Of a stretch of DNA of 64,000 nucleotides, positions 1 to 12,300 are shown piece after piece. A program made the position numbers and the translations under genes. The stretch lies in assembly GCF_910592395.1 (NCBI RefSeq), contig NC_088320.1, positions 7,876,001 to 7,940,000 on the forward strand. The letters are read 5' to 3'. The stretch is from Lineus longissimus (lineage: Eukaryota; Nemertea; Pilidiophora; Heteronemertea; Lineidae). The notes beneath the pieces are model-generated. The model saw only the letters and a program-made list of their open reading frames with translations, was not told the DNA's origin and ran no database searches. Within the stretch, counting starts at the first letter, position 1. Each line of letters starts with the position of its first letter.

Positions 1-209
1 TCACATGACAATACCAGCACGGCAACCTGAAGAGATCTAGTTTGGCGATGCAGAATCCCGAAACCCAACAGAATGTCTTATTGATGATGATCCTTTCCGG
101 TAATTAATCATCAAATCTTTCAACAGCCACATAACAGCTGCAGACACATTAAAGGGGTACGCTGTTCGTAATTACTGGTGGTCCAGTTAAATAGGAAGGG
201 CGTACTTAC

Positions 210-341
210 CGACACATTCATCACTCTTCTTCTTGTAACCTTTTTTACACACGCATCGATAGCTGCCAATCAAATTCTCACAAGTCTCATTTTTTGCGTC
301 GTCACATTTTCCGAGACTTGGGTTTAGACACTCATCCACAT
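210..341 (-). CDS. Exon 35: calcium-binding EGF module (most C-terminal visible)
   Basis: The exon begins DVDEC and has six cysteines with GSYRC and KKGY motifs, 44 codons. The acceptor is TTTTCAG at its high end, the donor G|GTAAGTACG at its low end, and the phase is 1-1. An NET sequon sits before the third cysteine. The gene continues beyond the left edge of the window. Confidence 0.88.
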
Positions 342-3300
342 CTGAAAAGGAGAACCAGACATAGTGATATTGACATCGATGCAACGTATAGCACTGTACT
401 TCATTTTACTGATATTGACACCGATGAAACATATAGCACTGTACTCCCATTTCTGGAAAAACGTCACTGTACGCAAACAAGCCTAGATTGGCTGGGAAAA
501 CTTGTCAGTTTTTCCTTCAAATGGCTCGATTTGGTCATACTTTGTCTTATATTCTGGAAAATATATTTTACATACTTTGGACTTTTGAAGTTTCTGATTA
601 ACCTTTTGACAACCTTGTTGACACTGTTGTTGACACTGTTCCACAACCTTGTTGACACTGTTCCATACCGGGGGCTTTTTTGGTATTATTGTGCATCTGG
701 GAAAACCTCTGTCTATGCCGCCACCGCAGCGCCATCTATACGACTTAGGTCAAGTTAGTGGGTAGCAGATGACATGCGAGCGTCACTATACCAGTAGAGC
801 CGAGCCAGATCATAACACTAACAGACAATACACACGAAGGTCTATTACAGAAACCGCTCAAGCGGTCGGTGGTAAACACGTGTATTTGATTGCGACCGCT
901 AAAGCGGTCAGCGGTAGTCAAGAGGTTTAGCAGCTTCTGAGAAAGTGTGGGTACCCAACATAAATTTTGGACTCATATAGCTTTTATACATGCAATGCCA
1001 TCATTAGCCTACTTCAAATCTGGATGCCGAAATCAGGTGTGTATATTAAATCAAGGGGCCTAAACCTTATATCACCCAATCACAGACACACTGTGAGACA
1101 TGAAACCGCTGCCCGCCTCTGTGTAATACTCACCCTCACAAACCTTGAAGTTGTCTATTTTAGGCCTCCTGCCAGCGGGACACTGGCAGAAATAGCTGCC
1201 AAGTGTATTTTTACACACACCATCTCCCTCGCATGGCTTGGGATTAGTGGTCAGGCACTCGTCAATATCTAAAGATGGGAATAGAATCAATGATAATACA
1301 TGTAGTGTCACGTTTTAGGCCAGAGTTATATACATGTTGGATTCACATTGTCACTTACGCTTCACTTCTCGCGAGTAAACTGTACAAGGGTTGAAAACAC
1401 TACGTGAGGGTGAAAGGTGACCTCGTGAATCGTACGTAGCCCGCTCTTTTGAAATGACGTGTTCATTTTTCATGTCATGCGTGAAAAGTGAACAGTGACA
1501 GGTGAAAACGTCAACTCTAATAACCCTTTCAGGACTGAATATTTTTTTCCTAAACCTCTGCTCTGGACTGGATATGTTTCAAGTTTTTTCATCCAAAATC
1601 GAAAGTTTTGGAAAGCAAAATATCGGCTTTGCAAGAATCGCTATGAAGTTGGCATGAACAGAAAAGGTATTCCCCAGGATGTCGGGAATCCCCACTGAGC
1701 AGTAAAAAAATGCGGATCGGCATTAGAAATGACTGCAAAACCGATGTAGTGAAAAGATCGTCGTTCTCGCATTTCTGCGAGACTCGACCAGAACGGAGGT
1801 ATTGCGGTGCTCTCAATTTTGCGGGACTCATTCTGAAAGTGTTAATTGCAGCCTTGTGGGGATATGACTGTGTTTACCCCGGCTAGTCTGAACCATCCAG
1901 CACGCCCTCTGCAGGAAATACTTTGTCGACGCTTCAAGCGATTTTGACCTTTTCCCAACTTTCCAAACGTGGTGACAAAGGCAGACTAGTAAATGCTTTT
2001 ACTACAGTTTTCTACAGAGATGGCTAGTGTAAATGTACATGAAGTTTAAAGTAAAAGCATTTACTAGTCTTTTATAAATATCAGCCAATATCATCAAGTT
2101 AAATTCTCACCTAAACAGTTTTTGCCCGGGTCTTTGAGTGTGCTGTCTTTCATGCCTGTCGGGCATGCTCCGCACTTCGCTTTATTCGTTTGGCCATCGA
2201 CGGAACACGTGACACCGGGGTAGCATGGCGTCACCCTGTAATCACAGGGACTGAGTTCACACCATCGGCCCTTGTAATCTCCCGGGCATTTGCAGTCAAC
2301 GAGATAGAAGTTATCTGAAGAGTAAACAACGATATATATTTTCAATTATTCGGAAACATTAGAATTTACGTCTTATGTGTGGATTGAGCTATGCTTTCTT
2401 GTAAACAACAGTTCTCCACGAATTCTTTGCGTGGCATCTTCAGGTGATGACTTATTCCATGTGACGGATCACCGCTTGGTTTCCCTACTGGAGGTCATGT
2501 GACCGCTTTTTGGTTGCTCCTGGAAACCCCGGATTGTTTTCTTTGGAGACCTGGATAATGATATGGTAAGCAAAAAGTACATTGAGCAGGAAAACCTGTA
2601 AAAAGCCACTAAAAGAACTCAACATTTATTATCATTAAGTGTGATGATGATTGACGCATTGTGACATAGAAGTGACACCTGTTGGTCACTTTGTGAAAAA
2701 GGAATCGGGCCACCAGGCTCCTGTTCATAGTTACCCTTTAAACCATTTGCTACGGCAGTGTTTGGGCAGAGAACCATACCCCTGACCAACCCCCGGTATC
2801 GACCGGGCGGCCTGGATCCCAACTTGGCCTAGGAAAAGTATCATTGCAAAATAGCTGGCATTTCACTATCTTATGGATGAGGTCTTCATTAAGGCGAGTG
2901 TAGTGCAGCTATCTCGTTTTACCAAAAGTGGTGAAAGATAGAATTCGAGGAAAATTTAGCATCACGCATAACTACGGGCCGGTAGTATGCAGTGTACGGA
3001 CCCGGCATATACCAGTACGGTAGTGAAAAAGTGAACTCTTTGCCTGCCAAACTCATTCTAGAACGACCGCAACTTCCCATCCATTTCCTGCCAAACTCGT
3101 TCCAGAACGAAATAGTTAGTTCCCCGTCATAACATCAGATGTCATCTCGGTACCGTACCAGGAAATGGTTTCATGTGTTAGGCTTCCATGCAGATGATCG
3201 TCTGCTCATTCTACGCATGCATTTCGTGACGTCACCAAGAGAAAATGATGGGAAAAAACGCACGTTTTCTGCTGATAGAAGCAAAATCTGCAAAGTACCC

Positions 3301-6300
3301 CTCTGCAATGGTGCTTGTTTCAATGACTACCACGCAGAAAAGCAGTACAACTGATATGTAGGTGAAAGAGTAAGTAAAAAAAACAGGTTTCAAGGATATA
3401 ATATGTCTTCTTGTTTTTTTTCTAAAAACTATTGAAAATCTTGTAAAAATAGTGAAATCGCAGCAAACTGGGGTATATTGATTAAAAATAGCCGTAGCAG
3501 GGAAAGAGTTAATCTCCTTTCAACAGACCTACCTGGAGTTTTTGTCTTGATGACCTCTTTGTAATCACACTGGTCCTTCTTTGAACAGTTACACACGTGC
3601 AATTCCACATCAATCAGCGTCTCTGCCTGGAGTTTATCAGTCGCAGACAGCGTTAACTTGTAACGTTTTGTATCTGTCGGTTTCCATGTGTAGGTCTTTT
3701 CCATTGGATTGCCAGCAACGTCATTGATGGCGCCACCGGGTAAGGCCGTTCCAGAGACCTTCAGGGTAACGACATCGTCAGTGTCTGGATCACTCAACTT
3801 AATTGCAAGGGTTGCAAGTGTCCCAACCTGGGCGTTTAAAATTAGGGGCTTGTTAGCGAAACTCGGTGCGCGATTTTCTGCAAAGGAAAACATCATTTAC
3901 ACACACACTTCCCTGAATCTTTTTGTCAGAAATGGAATTCACTCCATACAAACAAGAGAAATCGGAGAACACCTAAAGTAATTGTTTATATGAAGTTATA
4001 AGAACAATCTAGGTAGTAGAACACAAGACATTCTCATACGAAACCAGGATCAGTCAACACGTAATCATGATGGCTACGTGTTGACTGATGGCTACGATGG
4101 TTATGTGTTCCAAGTCGCAATGAGCTAAAGGGAAAAAGTCTGCATTTTTTTTCTTGTGAAAATATTCTTTTTTGATCAGCACTTATTTGCAGAAAAATGC
4201 CCCTAAAATGCTTATTTTTGGTAGGATTTTAAAAACTCAAAAATCCACAGAGAGTTGAGACAGAGATCTTTTCATTCCAGCTGTCAAATATAGCAATTAA
4301 GTCTGAGCAAAATGTCTGGAATCTGCCTAAAATCCGAAATTTGACATCTCTGAAGTCGTTATTTGTTAGGCTATAAGCATAATTCACGGCAATGGCCTCA
4401 AGCCATGCATCTTTGGGGACGAAAGAGTGATCTGGGTTCGGGAAAAGGGAGGTCTTCGATAAAATTTCGTCCTCTTTGAACAGAAACTTAAAGATAATGA
4501 TATTGATGACAAACTTGTTTCGATTGAAAGATGGATTTTTAAGGAGTCTAATATGAAACAGAAATTTAAGCGCCATTGGCAAAACTTGTAAATTATCTTT
4601 TTTCTTTTTTAAGAAAGTGGAAAAACGTGTTATAACGCAGGACCCGGTGGGGAAATCGAGTAAATCCTCTGGCCACCTAATGTATCAACAATATAAAGCT
4701 GCTCACCCAAAATGTTCGTATCCAGACTGTGGATGTTGAATTCTGCTACGAACGCTGAACTAGCCTTGCAGTTCTTCAACCTCCCACCATCAAACATGCA
4801 CGCATAGTATGCCTTCCTCTCAATTTCGGCGGTACGCCACAGGTTCATGCATGACTGAAAACAACAGGTTTAAAGAAAATTAGACATGTCTTCTCAAACG
4901 AGCGGTTTCGTAATACACCACAAGCCTCATACATGTAGCCTATTGCATAACACCGCTGGCTATCACACAATAGATGGATACCTTTTTTGACAAAATGACG
5001 TCATTTGCTGCACGTGCATACTCGTAGCTCAACAGAGGGGATGGCGTGACGTAACAATATCAAAGTCCACGATTGTTGTAGGTTTCACTCGGATACAAGG
5101 AGATTTCTCGCCTATCTCGTGACTTGCATGACATTTTAGAATAATACTTGGATACGATTTTGTCACAATGACAGCCGTACATCATCGGTTAAGCATCATC
5201 ATGTTATCGAGAGAAATCTCAACAGGACGCCGGTTTGTCGCAACTTTTCTACATGAAAACCATGTTGAAGAGATACGAGAGAGCGTGCGCATGATGTTTA
5301 CAAATTAGCCGTGACGTCAGTAGATATCCATTTATAGGGCCAAGGTCAATCCCAGGGAGAACTCAGGATAGAATTTCTGGATGAACCTGCGTGGCTTTCA
5401 AGGAACTGAAACTCCTTGCTCTTCACAGTCCTTCATATAAGACGCACTGCAGGTCCCTTTATCAGTGCAAGCGAAAGACCCCAGAAAGTGAGAAACACGA
5501 GTAGCTTGCGTGGACTCTACCTCTGGCCAAAGATGGAGTCATCAGGCCAATAAACCAAACTAGCACCTAACCGTAGTGGCATGTAAAAACGCTCATCCCG
5601 CCTTGGAGGAGGAATACTCTCTGGAGACACCTTCAAGAGCAGAGCAAATGCTGAAGAAAATAAAGAATAATACACCAACACGACTAAGGAAGTGATGACT
5701 GCTTCCAATCCTACTTACTGCGTTACAGCTCGCGAGCATCGCCTGGTCGTTACTGTACACTTCCGCAAGGAGGCTAGCCTTATCTTTGTATTGGTGGGAG
5801 AAGAGCGGTATAAAGTTCAAATTCTGGTAGGAGGCGTATGTTTTGGGGGCAACGTAATTGAAGAGAGAGTCAGCCTCTGGCACATTCCCTGAAAATGGAT
5901 ATAGGTCGAATAAATCCAAGGGGTTATTCTACATGTACATCTTCACGGATACCAATGTCGGTCTGGTCAGGAAAAAGTTGGTTGAAGTGGCACTTGGTCA
6001 GTACAGCGGAACCTCCCTTAGCGGACACCTCTCTATTAAGGACAACCTCTCTATCAAGGACACTAGTTTCGGTCCCAAAGTGGTGGTTTTCATTCAATGT
6101 GACCTCTCTAATCAGGACACCTCTCTATTAAGGACAGCACATGTCTGTCTCGAGGGTGTCCTTAATAGATAGATTCTACTGTAAAATTTTTTTTCTAGTG
6201 CAAGGTTTAGGACATTAGATATACAGTAGAACCTCTCTATCAAGGACACCCTTGGGACTGACAAGTGCTGTCCTCAACAGACAGGTGTCCTGATTAGAGA

Positions 6301-9300
6301 GGTCAAATTGAATGAAAACCACAACTTTGGGACCAAAACTAGTGTCCTTAACTCTTTCACTGCCAATAACGTTTTAAAACGTCATTGGAAATAGGTCGCT
6401 AAATTGCCAATAACGTTTCAAAACGTTATCTCAGTGTTTCCATATACCCATCAAAAGTAAACCAAACTATTGATTCTACGTTGATTTAAACCTCCCGCCA
6501 TGTCTTCGGAAGTGTTCTCGGAAGCATTCGGTTCAATCTCGTCCCCAGGAAGTGGGTATTTTGAGTCAGGTGAATTGGTGAAGATAGACCAATTTGAGAT
6601 CAATTTGCGTGATCAGCCTGATTCTGATGGTGATGATGACCAGGCAGTTGGGGGTAATGATATAAGTAGTAGTGACAATGACTCAGGTGATGGTGGGCAG
6701 GGGGCGCAGCCTGCTGCAGTTGGGAATCAAGCTGCACATGGCCGATGGCGTGGTCAAGGGCGCCAAAGAGGGCTCCTGCTACAAAAAAGTGGTAAAAATG
6801 GCAAAAATGCTAGCAAGATGGGGAATAAATTTAAAATAGGGCTGGCAGTGAAAGAGTTAATAGAGAGGTTGTTCTTAATAGAGAGGTGTCCGCATAGGGA
6901 GGTTCCACTGTATTCTATCAATTTGTTCATACATGCATGTGCACATCTGTATGTTATTAGGCCACTTGTATTCTACTGTTGGCAGGTGAAGGAAAATTGA
7001 CAAGACATTGTTCTTGGGCTTGTCCTGCATGCAGTGTGGGATATGCAGAACAATCCAACTCACTCTTCTGCAAGCCAAAGACACTGTTCTTGGGCTTGTC
7101 CTGCATGCAGTGTGGGATAATGCAGGAACAATCTAACTCACTCTTCTGCAATCCAAAGACACTGTTCTTGGGCTTGTCCTGCATGCAGTGTGGGATAATG
7201 CAGGAACAATCTAACTCACTCTTCTGCAATCCAAAGACACTGTTCTTGGGCTTGTCCTGCATGCAGTGTGGGATAATGCAGGAACAATCTAACTCACTCT
7301 TCTGCAATCCAAAGACACTGTTCTTGGGCTTGTCCTGCATACAGTGTGGAATAATGCAGGAACAATCTAAGACACTGTTCTGCAATCCAAAGACACTGTT
7401 CTTGGGCTTGTCCTGCATGCAGTGTGGGCTAATGCAGGAACAATCTAAGACACTGTTCTGGAATCCATAGACATTGGTCGGGGACTGGTCCTGCATGCAC
7501 TAGAGGCTTATGCACGAAAAATCTAAGACACTGTTCTGGAATCCATAGACATTGGTCGGGGACTGGTCCTGCATGCACTAGAGGCTTATGCACGAAAAAT
7601 CTAAGACACTGTTCTGGAATCCAAAGACACTGTTCTTGGGCTGGTCCTGCATGCAGTGTGAACTAATGCAGGAACAATCTAAGACACTGTTCTGGGGCTG
7701 GTCCAGTATGCACTGCAGGCTTACCAGGAACTATCTAAGACACTGTTCTGGAACCCCAAGACACTGTTCTGGGGCTGGTCCAGTATGCACTACTGGATAT
7801 AATGCAGGAACAATCTAGGACATTGTTCTTGAATCGCTAGACAAAGCATTGGGGGAACTGTTCTGCAGGAACAATGGAAAATAATTGCAAGTGGTTGTTC
7901 TCGTACGGGTACTGCATACAGTGCTGAGTATGTACTATAGAAACATTTTACTTACAGGTTTTTCCATAGTTATAAAAATCTTTCTCCGTTGAGCCCTCAT
8001 CAAAAGCGACAGTGTCCGGCTGTTGCCATTCATTCGATTTCCTACCATCGTAATTTCCCATAAGCCCTTCTAGGAACTCGGTAGATGTCTTCTTATATTT
8101 GCTTGGCACAGCTAATGTCATATTGAGCATCTTGTTAGCATGGCTCACCTGTTCGAGAGAGAGAGAGAGAGATGTAGACATTGACTAAATATCTTTTCAA
8201 GTGTTGAGCATGTTTGTTAATTCTTCATCTCGATCGCCATTCGTTCTGCACTCGGAAGAGTATTTACCTAATAATAATTTATAATAATAATAACTTATTA
8301 TATTAAAAGTGCTTTTGAATGAAAATCATTTGCAAAGCACTGTACAATTTAAAAACAACACATAGTAAAAGAGATTAAAACATTCATAGAGATTAAAACA
8401 TTTAGGTGCTGGTGTCTAAGTGTTCAATAAAAAGGTGGGATCACGCATCCAGGTCGGAAGTGAGTTCCACAGCCTGAGTGGCAAGTTCCCAAGGCAACGG
8501 TCTCCGAAGACGCCCCTTGTCCGTGGTATGGAAAGGAGCCATTGGTCCTTGAAAGACCGAAGCCTGCGGTCTGGGGCACGAAGACTGAGGAACTCCTTGA
8601 GGTACTCCGGGCTTTGGTCATTATGTAAGACTTGACCTAAGGTGAGGGTTCCTCCTCCAAGGCCGGATGAGCCTTTTGCTTGCCACTTGGGTTACGCACC
8701 AGTTGGGGTTCTTGGCCTAGTGACTATAACTTCGGCATGCCAAAGGCCAGAGGTAAGAGTACGCGTAAGCCAGTGATGTTTTTCGCTTGGTGGGGTCTTT
8801 TGATTGCCCTAATATCGACACCAGATACAAGGAAACATGGTTTTACATCTCATGCAAAGGTCGCCGCAGTGGTAGGCTTAGATGCCTTGTTCAAGGGGAC
8901 AAAGACAATCGGTGAGAGGCAGACCCATGACCTCCTGATTACGAGCCTGGCATTCTAACCACAATGCACATGGTCTCCCCTGAGCCTGTTCAGGTAATCA
9001 AGCTCTTAAATAGGTACGACGCTTGTGTCCATTGAATTCACTTGTGGCTCAGGAAAAAAAGAAATACACAATGCAGGAGTGCAGGAGTGCAATTACATGT
9101 ATCATGCAAGTAAATTTGCTAAAACTTTGTATTTATTATAGTATTTGTACATCTGTCTACTAAACAGCATTGTTGAAGTTATACAGGGTGTTCCAGAAAA
9201 AGAGAAATCCTGTGAATGAGGGTTAATATGACAAACTCGAGGGTCATATCTCTATAACAATGGACTTTCCATAAAGTAGGAGGAATATGCTTTCCAATGA

Positions 9301-12300
9301 CACCTTGATGTCATCGTTCCGATCACGCATCACGGAGCAGCATTGTCTCGAAACGGGTACGTCAAAATCCATTTGTAACACTTAAAAAAACGCTTGTTAA
9401 AACCGCAGATTTGAAGCTAAGACATCAGGAGGACACCGAAACATGAAAAAAGGATGGCTGACTGACGAAGAAGAAAAAGAAGATATGAAGTGATTTACTT
9501 ACTTTGAAGACAAATCCAGAAGTGAGGAACCGCACCACAAAGGTGCCCGCTACGTTTTCCAGCACCATATTCTTCTTACTCCTGTTGATGGTCGTGAGAG
9601 ATGCCATAGTCGGCCCCGCCGCCTTGTTGATGAGGATATCTAGGCCATCACCTGCCGCATTCAAACTAACCTGCCATCAAAAGTGGAATAATTCCTACGT
9701 TTTATCACATGTGACAGGGACACTAATGGACTAAGGCAAAACCTCTGAAATATTTCTCTTGTAAAGATTTGGTCAGCACTCATTTGCACATAAATGTCTC
9801 TAAAATGTTCACTTTTGACCCAATTTTAAAAATTCAAAAATCCATAGAGACTTGATGCAGAGATCGTTGCATTCTGGCTATCAAAGTTAGTATTTAAGAG
9901 GAAGGAATGTCTTAAATCCGCCTAAAATCAGATATTTGACATCCCTCCATGTCAAGACCAAAGACCAAACTTGACCCTTTAGCACTCCAGCGTTTGGACT
10001 GAGCAGTAGTTCAGCTCCGAACATTGGCTCAAGTGGAACGATGTTTTTATTCGGCATTTTCTCGTCAGATGTCACCCCTAAATCGCGAGCGTCCATGGGC
10101 GTAGGGAGGGCTAAGGGTTAAATCTCATGCAAGACAAAGAAGAGGCAGAAATTCATACCAAACTCTTGACTATTTGATGATCTACATTGTATAGACGGAA
10201 CACCATTAAAACTTATTTCGGACTCGGACAAACAACTTTTTTTTAACAGTTTTCTCAAGCGTGCAATCCAGCTGTGCGATACTTTTCCGTATCACATTGG
10301 AGCACATCATGAAATAGAACCTCACGGTGACATCATGGTCAGACTTTCGTGGGCTGGAGTGAAGTCAGTTCCCCCGTCGTCGTAAAGTGATGGCTTCACG
10401 TCTTCCTGATTTCCACACAAAACAAATGAGCAAAAAAGTTGTTTTTTTCGGAGTCTGAAATAGCACTATCATTTTACTTTTCATATTTCATTGTGTGATA
10501 GTGCACAACCCCGCAAAGCATATTTGATACTCCCAAATGGGACTGTCAAATTTAGAAGCCATTATATTTTTGATTGTATATCAGAACGAGTGACGTTATA
10601 TTCCCTTGTGGTACTTTGTTGCCAAATTAACCAGAACCAGAACCAGAACCAGAACAATTACTACTTTATTTCTCCTACAGTGTCAGCGCTGTTGGCCCTA
10701 TACCTTGTTTTGCAAATAAAAACTATAATGTACCGATAAGAGTTTGTTTCTTAAGCACTTAATGCTGTAAAACGTATATATACGCAAACTCTATCTGAGC
10801 CACTCTGCCGTAAGACGTATATATACGTCAGCCATCCACAGGTTTGTTCCATGTAAAATTCTGTACTGAAAACCCTATTCAAACAATCGTGGGAATCCCC
10901 AGCGTAAACTAAAACTGAGGAGGCTTCGTTCTTCACAAAAACACTAGCTTGCAGCACTTTATCGATTGCCGCTGCAAAGACGAAAAATGACGTTCCTTGA
11001 AATTAAATCTGGCAGAGCGGCAAGGTGAGAAATTTTTGATTGTGGCATTAAGCGGTTAAAATCACTAACCTCAACTATGTCAGTATCCTTGGCCTTCATC
11101 GCGAATCCGGTAAAAACGGTTGCTTTCGGATCGAATCCAGATGTTGCGGGTGCCAGGACTGTACGAGCCTGAAGTTGAAACTCCTTCTTATCCACTTTGG
11201 TGCGAACCATAATCCACTCACCCAATCCGTTGAAGGTCCATGTCACATTATCATGCGTAATGATGTGGGGGTCGCCAAGACAGACCCCTGAAGAAGACAA
11301 GAAATGATTAACCATCACACTAATAAAATCGGGTTGTAATTGATGTCGACAGGCCTAGTATCGAGGAATCATCCATTGACATGGTCATGGTAATGTCACA
11401 ATTCAGAGCAGTAATGTACATACCAAGACGGCCAGGCGTGGCCATGGTAATGTCACAATTCAGAGCAGAAATGTACATACCAAGACGGCCAGGCGTGGCC
11501 ATGGTAATGTCACAATTCAGAGCAGTAATGTACGTACCAAGACGACCAGGCGTGGCCATGGTAATGTCACAATTCAGAGCAGTAATGTACATACCAAGAT
11601 GGCCAGGCGTGGCCATGGTAATGTCACAATTCAGAGCAGTAATGTACATACCAAGATGGCCAGGCGTGGCCATGGTAATGTCACAATTCAGAGCAGTAAT
11701 GTATGTACCAAGATGGCCAGGCGTGGCCATGGTAATGTCACAATTCAGAGCAGTAATGTACATACCAAGATGGCCAGGCGTGGCCATGGTAATGTCACAA
11801 TTCAGAGCAGTAATGTACGTACCAAGACGACCAGGCGTGGCCATGGTAATGTCACAATTCAGAGCAGTAATGTACGTACCAAGACGGCCAGGCGTGGCCA
11901 TGGTAATGTCACAATTCAGAGCAGTAATGTACATACCAAGACGGCCAGGCGTGGCCATGGTAATGTCACAATTCAGAGCAGTAATGTACATACCAAGAGA
12001 GCCAGGTGTGGCCATGGTAATGTCACAATTCAGAGCAGTAATGTACATACCAAGATGGCCAGGCGTGGCCATGGTAATGTCACAATTCAGAGCAGTAATG
12101 TACATACCAAGATGGCCAGGCGTGGCCATGGTAATGTCACAATTCAGAGCAGTAATGTATGTACCAAGATGGCCAGGCGTGGCCATGGTAATGTCACAAT
12201 TCAGAGTAGTAATGTACATACTAAGACGGCCAGGCGTGGCCATGGTAATGTCACAATTCAGAGCAGTAATGTACGTACCAAGACAGCCAGGCGTGGCCAT

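Noticed and set aside
6957-7496. Open frames on both strands across the 78-bp array
   Set aside because: Same cause: unit length divisible by 3, no domain, no splice support, intronic position.
8424-8635. Open frames on both strands at 8.4-8.6 kb as a gene
   Set aside because: The surrounding LINE/SINE-type tail and tRNA-like head indicate repeat-derived sequence, and no domain is recognisable.
9180-9475. A mariner-like element starting ACAGGGTGTTCCAGAAAA
   Set aside because: Only one end resembles a known transposon terminus; no matching inverted end could be found.
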